DNA of 64,000 bases from Bifidobacterium catenulatum subsp. kashiwanohense JCM 15439 = DSM 21854 (GTDB lineage Bacteria; Actinomycetota; Actinomycetes; Actinomycetales; Bifidobacteriaceae). Numbering within the stretch: position 1 is the stretch's first letter; each line of letters begins with the position of its first letter. The position numbers were made by a program, and so were the translations under genes. The notes beneath the pieces are model-generated. The model was given only the letters and a program-made list of their open reading frames with translations, did no database searches and had not been told where the DNA came from. Below, piece by piece: positions 31,181-46,148 of this stretch. The stretch spans positions 1,798,001 to 1,862,000 of the forward strand of contig NZ_AP012327.1 of assembly GCF_001042615.1 (NCBI RefSeq), read 5' to 3'.

Positions 31181-33729
31181 ACACCACAGAATTCAGCAAA
31201 CAAAACGCCAACGCCAATACCGACGAGACCGGCACTGGACACACCACCGGATTCGGCAACACCTTCACCGGATCATCCACCGGCACCTTCACGGGCACCT
31301 TCACGGAAACAGGCACCGGAACAGGCTCATGGGCCGACTCCACACACTCCATCATCTGGATGTCACGAGACAGCAAATCGCAAGCCCTCCCCTACCTATG
31401 CCGACCACGCACCTCACAATACGCAAGCCTTCTCGTAGCAGCCCTACTCACCCTCGCCGCAGCCAGCAACCTCATCGACGTCTACGGATCAGTCGCATCC
31501 TGGACCCTCGCCGCCATTCCAGCCACCATCATCGGATCCCTCGTGGCGCTCGCAGGCACGGTTCCCACGCTCCGCCTCTGGTGGCAAATGCTGTTCATGG
31601 CCGTCGCCCAACTGGTTGTCGGCCCGGTTCTGTTCCTCAACGACACCACCATCGCACACTTCATTCCAACCCTGCGCACGCTTACGCAAGGTTGGGTGCA
31701 GATGCTTGGCTCCTTCAAATTCATTCTGTCGGTCGAGCCTCCAACCGGTACCGCGGACGGCTGCCTGCTTGCCGTATGGACCATCTGCCTGTGGTCCGCG
31801 CTGCTCACCGGCATTTTCGCAGTGACGGAAGATGGCCGATTCACCATGATCGCCATCATTCCCGTCATCGCCAATCTTGCGATCTGTGCATTGCTCGGCT
31901 CATCTTCCGGCTATTACCGCATATTCGTCGGCACTGCGATGGCGCTTGTGCTCGTGATTTGGATCAGCGCACGTTGGAAATTACTGGAATTGGGACGTTG
32001 GATCAGTTCCGTGACAATCGTGGTTGTTTGCATCGCATTGGCGATTGGAGGATGCCTTGCCGTCGGTCAGAACCGCACCATTCTGCGCGACCATTACGAT
32101 CCGCCGCTCAGCCCGTACGATTACACAAGCCCGTTGAGCGGCATGCGTTCGTACATCAAAAACAGCAAGGACGACGTGCTTCTCACCGTCGAAAACCTGC
32201 CCGCAGGTTCGAGCGTGCGACTAGCGGTCATGGACCGTTTCGACGGCAACGTATGGAACCTGTCCGATTCCACCATGTCGTCGGACTCCTCCAATTACCA
32301 TCGCGTCGGCACCTCCATCACCAACAACGCTGAAGGCAAGAAATTCACCGCAACGTTCACCGTGAACAAAGGCCTGAGCGACTACTGGCTACCCATTGCC
32401 GGAGCCGCATCCAGCGTGACCTTCGACAACAGTGAAAACGTCGACTCGTTCTATTACAACAGCGACACCATGTCGGCCATCTACCCCTCACGCACCTCCG
32501 AAGGCCTCACCTACACGGAAACCGGCATCATGCCAGCAGTTCCCACCGACAAGCAAATCGCCAAAGCCAACGCAGCCTCCATCAGCCAGCCTAAAGCCGA
32601 AGACGTGCCCGACTGTGTGGACAAACTCGCCACAGCCATAGCCGGCGGCCAATCCAAAGGCGGCGAAGCAGCCCAGGCCATCGCCGAAAAACTCAAGGAA
32701 TCAGGCTGGTTCTCGCACGGCTTGAGCGGCGATTACCCGTCTACCGCCGGCCACGGCAACTACCGTATCGACCAGCTGCTCGCCGGAACGGCCGTGGTCG
32801 GAGACAGCGAACAATACGCCTCCGCAATGGCACTCATGGCACGCAGCCTGGGACTTCCAAGCCGAGTGGTGCTTGGATTCCTACCAAAAGACGATGAAGG
32901 CGAAATCAGCGAAAACCGCACCGAAAAACAAGGGAAAAACACCGTCATCGAATTCACCGGCAACGACGTGACCGCATGGGTGGAAATCAAACTGGACGGC
33001 TACGGCTGGGTGGCGTTCTACCCGACGCCGAAGGAAACCAAAGTCCCCGATGAAAACCAGAACCTCACCCCACCGAACCCGCAAACCCTGGTGCGTCAAC
33101 CCCCAGTACCTCTCACCGACCCGCTACGCGACGACGCCCAAGCCAAAGGCAAGTCCTCAATCGGCGGAAGCATGGCTGATGAAACGTCAATCAACCTCTT
33201 CTGGCAGCATTTCGGCAGAATCGCAAGAAAAGTAGCCATCTACGGAAGCCCCCTGTGGACGCTGCTCATCGTATGCGGCCTCCTGCTCGCCATCAAAGCG
33301 ATCGCACTGGCACGGTCAAGAAAACACGGCAGCGCACAACAGCGAGTGGCGGCAGGATGGCAATCCGTGGCGGCGCTCGCTCGGCAAAGCGGACTTGACA
33401 TTCAAGGCACGCGCAGCGAACAGGCGGTCTCCATCGCAAGCCAGATGGATATTTCCAGTGAAACGTTGCTTGCCTTGGGCGCACAAGCCGATTACGCGGC
33501 CTTCTCCGGTAATATCCTCAACGAGGAGCATGTGCAGCAGTATTGGCACGATATTGCGCAGGAACGCAAGTACATACTCAAGTCATTGCCGACATTACGC
33601 AGATGGAGCGCCAAACTCTCACTTGCCGACGTTTTTCATTTTCGAGGCAAACACGGCGGCAGCGTACGACAATCCGCAAGTCGCCGCGGAAATGCTGGTG
33701 CAGTCCACGCTCGATGCCGGCGGCAATGA
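31177..33729 (+). CDS. tgm: Transglutaminase-fold membrane protein, catalytic residues missing
   Basis: 850 residues. The Thr/Gly-rich N-terminal tail is repetitive (TGTF, TGTG). About six membrane helices (DUF3488-type) follow, then an extracellular transglutaminase-like domain, one more helix (~690) and a cytoplasmic C-terminal domain. In the core, the usual Cys-His-Asp triad positions read GDSEQYA (Ser544), VTAWVEI (Thr599) and WVAFYPTP (Tyr615), so it is probably a pseudoenzyme. The ATG overlaps the duf58 stop. The last ~30 codons run out of frame through a PP2C phosphatase remnant (RQSASRRGN...), so the native C-terminus has probably been altered by a deletion. Confidence 0.88.
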   Translation: MNTTEFSKQNANANTDETGTGHTTGFGNTFTGSSTGTFTGTFTETGTGTGSWADSTHSIIWMSRDSKSQALPYLCRPRTSQYASLLVAALLTLAAASNLIDVYGSVASWTLAAIPATIIGSLVALAGTVPTLRLWWQMLFMAVAQLVVGPVLFLNDTTIAHFIPTLRTLTQGWVQMLGSFKFILSVEPPTGTADGCLLAVWTICLWSALLTGIFAVTEDGRFTMIAIIPVIANLAICALLGSSSGYYRIFVGTAMALVLVIWISARWKLLELGRWISSVTIVVVCIALAIGGCLAVGQNRTILRDHYDPPLSPYDYTSPLSGMRSYIKNSKDDVLLTVENLPAGSSVRLAVMDRFDGNVWNLSDSTMSSDSSNYHRVGTSITNNAEGKKFTATFTVNKGLSDYWLPIAGAASSVTFDNSENVDSFYYNSDTMSAIYPSRTSEGLTYTETGIMPAVPTDKQIAKANAASISQPKAEDVPDCVDKLATAIAGGQSKGGEAAQAIAEKLKESGWFSHGLSGDYPSTAGHGNYRIDQLLAGTAVVGDSEQYASAMALMARSLGLPSRVVLGFLPKDDEGEISENRTEKQGKNTVIEFTGNDVTAWVEIKLDGYGWVAFYPTPKETKVPDENQNLTPPNPQTLVRQPPVPLTDPLRDDAQAKGKSSIGGSMADETSINLFWQHFGRIARKVAIYGSPLWTLLIVCGLLLAIKAIALARSRKHGSAQQRVAAGWQSVAALARQSGLDIQGTRSEQAVSIASQMDISSETLLALGAQADYAAFSGNILNEEHVQQYWHDIAQERKYILKSLPTLRRWSAKLSLADVFHFRGKHGGSVRQSASRRGNAGAVHARCRRQ

Positions 33730-33901
33730 CAATGTCACGGCGATCGCGCTTGACCTGCGCGACGATTCAGCGAATAACGCAGCCGATACAGCAACAAACA
33801 CTACGATTGACATCGATTGGAACGTCAGCAAAATCGGAGATCACGAGGATATCGGCGATTTGCAGGAAGGCACATTGCAAACGTTGCGAACCGTTCAATA
33901 A
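33641..33901 (+). pseudogene. prpC: 3' remnant of a PP2C protein phosphatase gene
   Basis: Reading a different frame from tgm, the stretch AAAYDNPQVAAEMLVQ followed by GGNDNVTAIALDL matches the last helix and strand of PP2C phosphatases, where GG-x-DNVT is the final metal-binding motif. A poorly conserved Asp/Thr tail ends at 33901. The rest of the phosphatase (five-sixths of the usual length) is absent, and no start codon or RBS precedes it in this frame outside tgm. The simplest reading is a deletion that joined the tgm 3' end to the phosphatase 3' end, leaving the kinase without its cluster phosphatase. Confidence 0.75.
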
Positions 33902-34000
33902 CGCGCATGTTCCCGCAATGGCAATCGTCGATCATCAGATTGACCACTCTGTTATCAGCGCATTCAATACAATATTTACAGAACACGAGATAAGGAGATC

Positions 34001-34612
34001 ATGATGGTCGATTTCGATACCGCGGCTGCAGCCGTGCAGGATCCGAACGCAGATCCCGTGTTTCTAGCGAAAATCGCTTACGAAAATCCGGAATTCGGCG
34101 CGAATGTGGTTGCCAATCCGCGTGCGTATCCGGGTCTGAAACGTTGGGTCGCCCAATTCGGCGATGAGCGCGCACGCCAGCAGCTGGTCGCAATGGGGTG
34201 GCCGGTTCCACAAGAAGGCGTTATGCAGAGGAATACCGAAACCGCTCCGGAACAGGCACAGCAATTCCAAACGCAAGCGCAGTGTCAGCAGTCGCAGCAA
34301 GCGTCGGAAGCGCAGTATCAGATGCAATACCAGCCGCCGGCAACCGACCAATACCAGCCTGAATCGTCCTTGGAAGCGTCGGCATCGAATATGGCGAACG
34401 ACGTTTCAACGGAATATGCCGACCCGTACACTAATCCAGCGGAATTGGCCATGACCACGCAAGACAAGATGCTGATGGCCCAGATCGCGAGCGAGGCTCC
34501 GGAGCTGCACCCCTTCCTCGCACGCAATCCGAATATCTACCCGGATCTGCTTGACTGGCTTGCCAGTCTCAATGATTCCGCCGTCAACGCGGCCATCCGC
34601 CTGCGCAAGTAG
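34001..34612 (+). CDS. Leucine-rich-repeat-variant (LRV-like) protein
   Basis: 203 residues with two similar end modules. The N-terminal one (about 5-62) contains DPVFLAKIAYENPEFGANVVANP and LKRWVAQFGDERARQQL; the C-terminal one (about 148-203) contains LMAQIASEAPELHPFLARNP and LLDWLASLNDSAV. Between them lies a ~75-residue Gln-rich disordered linker. Such modules are annotated as LRV in bifidobacteria and often occur beside FHA genes; function unknown. AAGGAG is three nt from the ATG at 34001 and six from a second ATG at 34004, so 34004 is equally likely. No membrane segment. Role in the kinase cluster is inferred from location only. Confidence 0.8.
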   Translation: MMVDFDTAAAAVQDPNADPVFLAKIAYENPEFGANVVANPRAYPGLKRWVAQFGDERARQQLVAMGWPVPQEGVMQRNTETAPEQAQQFQTQAQCQQSQQASEAQYQMQYQPPATDQYQPESSLEASASNMANDVSTEYADPYTNPAELAMTTQDKMLMAQIASEAPELHPFLARNPNIYPDLLDWLASLNDSAVNAAIRLRK

Positions 34613-34663
34613 CAAATAGCCAGTCAGCAAGCGCCAGTCGGTAGGCAGCGAATCGCAATAGTA

Positions 34664-34705
34664 GAAGAGGGGTGTACGCGCATCCTCACGCGTACAGCTC
34701 TCTTC
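34664..34705 (+). terminator. Terminator after the LRV gene
   Basis: GAAGAG/CTCTTC outer arms enclose a perfect TGTACGCG/CGCGTACA stem. It lies 52 nt after the stop. The downstream tail is only modestly T-rich. It also lies downstream of the convergent fha gene and could serve both. Confidence 0.6.
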
Positions 34706-34802
34706 GACTCTCGACATCGTTCATTGTCGCACCGTCATTTCAATCATTCCCAAACCTTGCGGTTTGACGGCATACTTGGCGATACGCAACACAACATCTC
34801 AA

Positions 34803-35372
34803 TCAGCGCTGTTCGAGCGTAAAGAACTGATCTCCGATACGAATCGTGCAAGGTGCCTCAAACTTTATCGGCTTGTGCTCGACCTTGGTCTCCTCATTGC
34901 CTTGAATAATGTACGTGCCATTAAGCGATCCGTAATCCTCAATCCACAACGTGCCATCCTGATCGAAGCTGATCGCCGCATGATTACGTGAAATCGTGCG
35001 CGTCGGATCCTCCAATTTCACGGATTTAGCACCTTCCGGCACTTCAACGGACGACTTGCGTCCCAGCAGCACGCCCATGTCGATAATCACTTCCTGACCG
35101 GTCTGCTCATTGTAAAGCGTGTATTCCAGCTTCGGCTGCTTCATGGTGAAGGCCGAAGACAGCACCGTGCCATCCCAATCGATCTCATCATCATTGGCCG
35201 GTTCGTCGTTGACCGACTCGTCATTGATTGGTTCCAGCAACATGGAAACCTGCTCCATCGGCTGAGATTGCACCGTTCCCGGCATTGCAGAATCGGCGAA
35301 GGAAGGCATTACGGTGGCGTCATCGTCGTACCAGCCTGGTTCAGGCGGCGGCGGATATGGAAGAAAGCTCAT
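34803..35372 (-). CDS. FHA-domain protein
   Basis: 189 residues. A disordered acidic/proline-rich N-terminus is followed by a phosphothreonine-binding FHA domain (~85-185). The canonical residues are present: LLGRKSS, SRNHAAIS and GSLNGTYI. The tail carries DDDATVMP (T20) and DWDGTVLSS (T69), similar to motifs in the MoxR tail. As in GarA-type proteins, intramolecular binding after phosphorylation is possible (inference). The frame extends to 35525, but that part is unlike protein and overlaps the rpoC terminator. GAGGGT precedes the ATG at 35372, though with short spacing. It converges on the LRV gene. Confidence 0.88.
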   Translation of the reverse strand: MSFLPYPPPPEPGWYDDDATVMPSFADSAMPGTVQSQPMEQVSMLLEPINDESVNDEPANDDEIDWDGTVLSSAFTMKQPKLEYTLYNEQTGQEVIIDMGVLLGRKSSVEVPEGAKSVKLEDPTRTISRNHAAISFDQDGTLWIEDYGSLNGTYIIQGNEETKVEHKPIKFEAPCTIRIGDQFFTLEQR

Positions 35373-35489
35373 ACCCTCATTGTAATTTGACGTTTGATTT
35401 GCGTCATTAAATTCGCTCTGCAATACAGGCAGTTTCGTAATATGCCGACTGTTGGCATAATGATCGCAACAATCGTGTTTTTCCGTATT

Positions 35490-35529
35490 AAAAATGGGGA
35501 TCAGCTGTTTGAAGCCAATCCCCATTTTT
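35490..35529 (-). terminator. rpoC terminator
   Basis: AAAAATGGGGAT (35490-35501) and ATCCCCATTTTT (35518-35529) form a perfect 12-bp stem. On the minus strand it ends in a T run, 53 nt past the rpoC stop. Confidence 0.85.
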
Positions 35530-35581
35530 ATGTTTATCGAATGATTTCAGACGTTACGTCGTTCCATCATCGCCTTTCGGA

Positions 35582-39595
<4,014 letters not shown>

Positions 39596-39686
39596 TCTAT
39601 TGTCCTGTCTATCGATTCTTAATGCTTAATCACGTTTCGTCAGGCTGGTCGCGCCACGTTTTCATACGACGCGGCCAGCCATGGGA

Positions 39687-43247
<3,561 letters not shown>

Positions 43248-43410
43248 TGGACGTTCCTTATCGCTCGCTAAATCGTTTCGATATGTTTCCCCGGAAGCGC
43301 TCCCATTGGCCACCATATGCCTAGTACGCGGGCGCTTCTTCCTTGTCAGCGTGCCCGCTATATGACACGCATGTACGCAAAGTCATAAGAATAACATATC
43401 CTGTAGATTT

Positions 43411-44055
43411 TTATTCGACGGTTATGCCGACCGGATCGGACTTGGCCTTGGGATGCCCCCCAATCGAAAGCTGCGCCGAATACACGCCCCGATCCACCTT
43501 CGGTAGGGTGGATTCATCCACACACTCACTGCCGGTACGCGTTCCCGGCCAAGTGATCGTCTGCTTGACCTTGTCGCCCTTCGCCAACAGACGATAATCC
43601 GCATCCACAGGGCACACATTAGACTTCCAAATCACATCATCGCCCGATTTGATCGTCAACACAACGTTGGAAGCAGATATATCAACCAAACAGCCTACCT
43701 TGCTGGAACCGTCATATTTGATATCCGTCGTAAAATCCATCGAACCGCCCACGCCGAGACTCGATGCCGCAGGAGTCAACGAAAGCGCAACATTCGTCGC
43801 ATTGCAATCCGGCACCCCGCTTTTCTTCTTCTTCGTCGGGGACGGCACTTCCTTACGGGAAATCGCATACGCATCCGCATGATGAATCTCCCGATTCACC
43901 GCGACAATCCCCCTAGACAGGGAATACAGGCAAAACACCAGAAAAGAGACCAGCACCACCACCGCAATACCGACGACAATGCGACGACGACGAAATATCG
44001 CCTGCTGCTCTTTCGAACGTTTCTTGCCGGATTTCGAGGACGTCTTCTGTGCCAT
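43411..44055 (-). CDS. Membrane-anchored protein of unknown function
   Basis: 214 residues. The basic N-terminus (SKSGKKRSKEQQAIFRRRR) precedes a single membrane helix (VVGIAVVVLVSFLVFCLYSL). An extracellular domain follows with three or four cysteines and beta-strand patterns (ATNVALSLTP, YSAQLSIGG). I do not recognise a named family; similar one-helix proteins are common in actinobacteria. The ATG at 44055 (MAQKTSS) has only a weak GTGGA upstream; the frame opens at 44085. It lies between mutY and rpoB, both on the same strand. Confidence 0.75.
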   Translation of the reverse strand: MAQKTSSKSGKKRSKEQQAIFRRRRIVVGIAVVVLVSFLVFCLYSLSRGIVAVNREIHHADAYAISRKEVPSPTKKKKSGVPDCNATNVALSLTPAASSLGVGGSMDFTTDIKYDGSSKVGCLVDISASNVVLTIKSGDDVIWKSNVCPVDADYRLLAKGDKVKQTITWPGTRTGSECVDESTLPKVDRGVYSAQLSIGGHPKAKSDPVGITVE

Positions 44056-44106
44056 GATTCCACAGTCTAGCGTGCACGCATCCAAAGAACGTCAGCACCC
44101 GCCTTT

Positions 44107-45054
44107 TCATACCGGAAGACGCACATCCGCATTCGGCAGAATCTCAATAAGACCATCCTCATCCAACGACGCGATGCAACGGTCAAGTTGGATATGATCA
44201 TTCCACAATCGTTCAAGCGACTTACGGTCGACGGCAATCTCACCTTCCGGCAGATTACGCAACGCATTCATCACCAGCCCACGCACCTGACGATCCGTAC
44301 CTTGGAAACGCTGGCGCGGCCTTGTACGACGTTCCCCCAATCCCGGGCGTCCATCACGCAAAAACACACACCGCGAAGAAACCGGACACGCCTCACACAA
44401 CGGCGATTTCGCCGTACACACAATCGCACCCAATTCCATAACCGACTGATTCCACACCACCGAAGAACGGTCGAACCGCCTGCATTTCGACGCACCATCC
44501 TGCGGCAACACTTGCTTCGCCAACGCACGCTCAGCAGGGCTCGCAGCACCACCAAGCGACTCCACACCAAGAAAAACCCTCGAAAGCACCCTGCGAATAT
44601 TCGTATCTACCACCGCGATGCGCTCTCCGAATGCGAAACTCATCACCGCGCTGGCCGTGTAATCGCCGATACCCGGCAGAGCCAACAGCTCATCGTATGT
44701 TTGCGGTAGCTCATTGCCATAGTCGGAAGCGACTACACGAGCGCATTCCTGCAATCGCAACGCACGCCGAGGGTACCCAAGCCTGCCCCAAGCAGTGATC
44801 ACATCAGATTTCGCAGCACCTGCAAGCGCAGCCGCATCAGGCCAACGCTCCATCCAATCGTTCCAATACGGCACCACACGGCTCATCTGCGTCTGCTGGC
44901 TCATCACCTCGGAAACAAGCACACCCCATGGCGTGGCACGGCCGAATCGCCACGGAAGGTCACGCGCCGAAGCATGCCACCATTCGGCGAGCGCGACCGC
45001 CACAGCTTCGGCATTTTCGATTTCTGCATTATTCCCGTTCGTGTCGTTCATCAT
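44107..45054 (-). CDS. mutY: A/G-specific adenine DNA glycosylase
   Basis: Removes adenine mispaired with 8-oxoguanine. The helix-hairpin-helix motif LPGIGDYTASAVM and the catalytic Asp in VVDTNIRRV are present. The 4Fe-4S loop C-x6-C-x2-C-x5-C (CTAKSPLCEACPVSSRC, ~211-227) is intact. At 315 residues the C-terminal 8-oxoG-recognition domain is short or absent, as in many bifidobacterial MutY proteins. Start choice: ATGs at 45054 and 45051 follow AGGT; the longer frame to 45126 overlaps the divergent gene. Only 16 nt separate the two divergent starts. Confidence 0.93.
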   Translation of the reverse strand: MMNDTNGNNAEIENAEAVAVALAEWWHASARDLPWRFGRATPWGVLVSEVMSQQTQMSRVVPYWNDWMERWPDAAALAGAAKSDVITAWGRLGYPRRALRLQECARVVASDYGNELPQTYDELLALPGIGDYTASAVMSFAFGERIAVVDTNIRRVLSRVFLGVESLGGAASPAERALAKQVLPQDGASKCRRFDRSSVVWNQSVMELGAIVCTAKSPLCEACPVSSRCVFLRDGRPGLGERRTRPRQRFQGTDRQVRGLVMNALRNLPEGEIAVDRKSLERLWNDHIQLDRCIASLDEDGLIEILPNADVRLPV

Positions 45055-45070
45055 ACCTATTCTTGCATTC

Positions 45071-45736
45071 ATGACGAACGAAGAGCATACCAATGACGCG
45101 CAAGGCGCAAATGCAGCGGAAGCCAAAGTCGAGAAAATGTTCGAATACGGCTATCGCAAGTCGAATTACGGTCCGGACGAACTCGTGACCGACGCGCACG
45201 GCAATCCGATTTCTGTAATCGACGCAATGCTGTCGGCCGAAGACGCGGCAAAAGCCGAAACTTCCACGCCCCACCTGTGCTACTACTCCCCCCGAATTCC
45301 AGGCAACACCGGTTCGGCAATCCGTCTGTGCGCGGTGACCGGCACGATCCTGCATTTGGTGGAACCGCTTGGATTCAATCTGCGCGATACGAAGCTGCGC
45401 CGCGCCGGATTGGATTATCACGATATGGCGCACGTGGTATTACACCCGAATTTTGAAAACCTAGTGGAATCCATGCCGAATTCACGCATCATCGCGTTCA
45501 CTGCACACGCCACCAAACTGTATACCGACATCGAATACAAACCGACCGACATTCTGCTATTCGGCCCGGAACCGGGCAATATTCCCGATCCGATGGATAT
45601 TATGGCCGGTCCGCACGTGGCCGAACAGGTGCGATTGCCAATGCGCCCGAGCCTGCGTTCCCTGAACCTCACCAACTGCGCATCCATCGCCATCTACGAA
45701 GCCTGGCGTCAACTAGGCTTCGCCGGCGGCCAGTAA
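45071..45736 (+). CDS. SpoU/TrmL-type tRNA 2'-O-methyltransferase
   Basis: SPOUT-family methyltransferase of 221 residues with the three knot motifs: IPGNTGSAIRLC, LLFGPEPGNIPD and LRSLNLTNCASIAIYEAWRQ. These match TrmL, which methylates the wobble ribose of tRNA-Leu. An N-terminal extension of ~65 residues precedes the catalytic domain. No Shine-Dalgarno is seen before the ATG at 45071, and the gene starts 16 nt from mutY, so a leaderless mRNA is plausible; ATG 45137 is an alternative start. Converges on the UPF0210 gene across a region with two stem-loop elements. Confidence 0.88.
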   Translation: MTNEEHTNDAQGANAAEAKVEKMFEYGYRKSNYGPDELVTDAHGNPISVIDAMLSAEDAAKAETSTPHLCYYSPRIPGNTGSAIRLCAVTGTILHLVEPLGFNLRDTKLRRAGLDYHDMAHVVLHPNFENLVESMPNSRIIAFTAHATKLYTDIEYKPTDILLFGPEPGNIPDPMDIMAGPHVAEQVRLPMRPSLRSLNLTNCASIAIYEAWRQLGFAGGQ

Positions 45737-45801
45737 TCCCTCCCCCGCCTGCCAACTTCTAGGTTTTTCAATAATTTACTTGCTTTTGTATAGCAAGTTC
45801 C

Positions 45802-45893
45802 GCGGGAGAGGCGGCGGGGTCTATTCCCGACACGCTCCAGGCCGCTCAGGCCAAGTCTTTACGGTCTGAAACAGACCCCGCCGCCTCTCCCGC
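45802..45893 (+). repeat. Structured element copy 1
   Basis: A perfect 21-bp outer stem (45802-45822 with 45873-45893; rich in GCGGGAGAGG) encloses a 50-nt core. The core has an inner GGCC/GGCC hairpin flanked by CGACAC and TTACGGTC. It lies 65 nt after the methyltransferase stop, in its sense orientation. Its core is the reverse complement of copy 2's core with few differences. Confidence 0.8.
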
Positions 45894-45963
45894 TACGCTG
45901 AGTTCAACTTCAGTAAGTTTTCCTTTCTTTTATGCAAGACACAACGAAATGTACGAAAACGAG

Positions 45964-46048
45964 CAGAAGAGCGGGATATTCTGTTCGTGACCGTAAGCTT
46001 GGCCGAACGGCCTTGAGTGTGTCGCGAATAGAATATCCCGCTCTTCTG
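45964..46048 (-). repeat. Structured element copy 2
   Basis: A perfect 19-bp outer stem (45964-45982 with 46030-46048; CAGAAGAGCGGG...) encloses a 47-nt core. The core is the same kind as copy 1 but inverted: GACCGTAA, CTTGGCC, GGCC, GTGTCG and GAAT occur in the same order when copy 1 is read on the minus strand. It lies 100 nt past the UPF0210 stop, in that gene's sense orientation. Confidence 0.8.
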
Positions 46049-46148
46049 AGACCTCCCTATTACAGCAGCTTATGCATCCAACGCAAGCACAGATCGCAAG
46101 AATGAATCGCACGCGACAAGCATGCATTGGGAAGAGGGAAGGGAGGGG

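Larger units (their letters stand above)
45737..46148. other. Convergent intergenic region with two stem-loop elements
   Basis: This 412-nt gap has no gene. It contains a small hairpin (CTTGC/GCAAG, 45780-45798), structured element 1 (45802-45893), a weak hairpin with T-rich tail (AACTT/AAGTT, 45906-45919, then TTCCTTTCTTTT) and structured element 2 (45964-46048). Confidence 0.7.

Noticed and set aside
33395..33640. Upstream part of the phosphatase-remnant frame as a gene start
   Set aside because: It overlaps tgm coding sequence and has no PP2C motif; similarity begins only near 33650.
35373..35525. N-terminal extension of the FHA protein
   Set aside because: It overlaps the rpoC terminator and has non-protein-like composition; the ATG at 35372 starts the conserved part.
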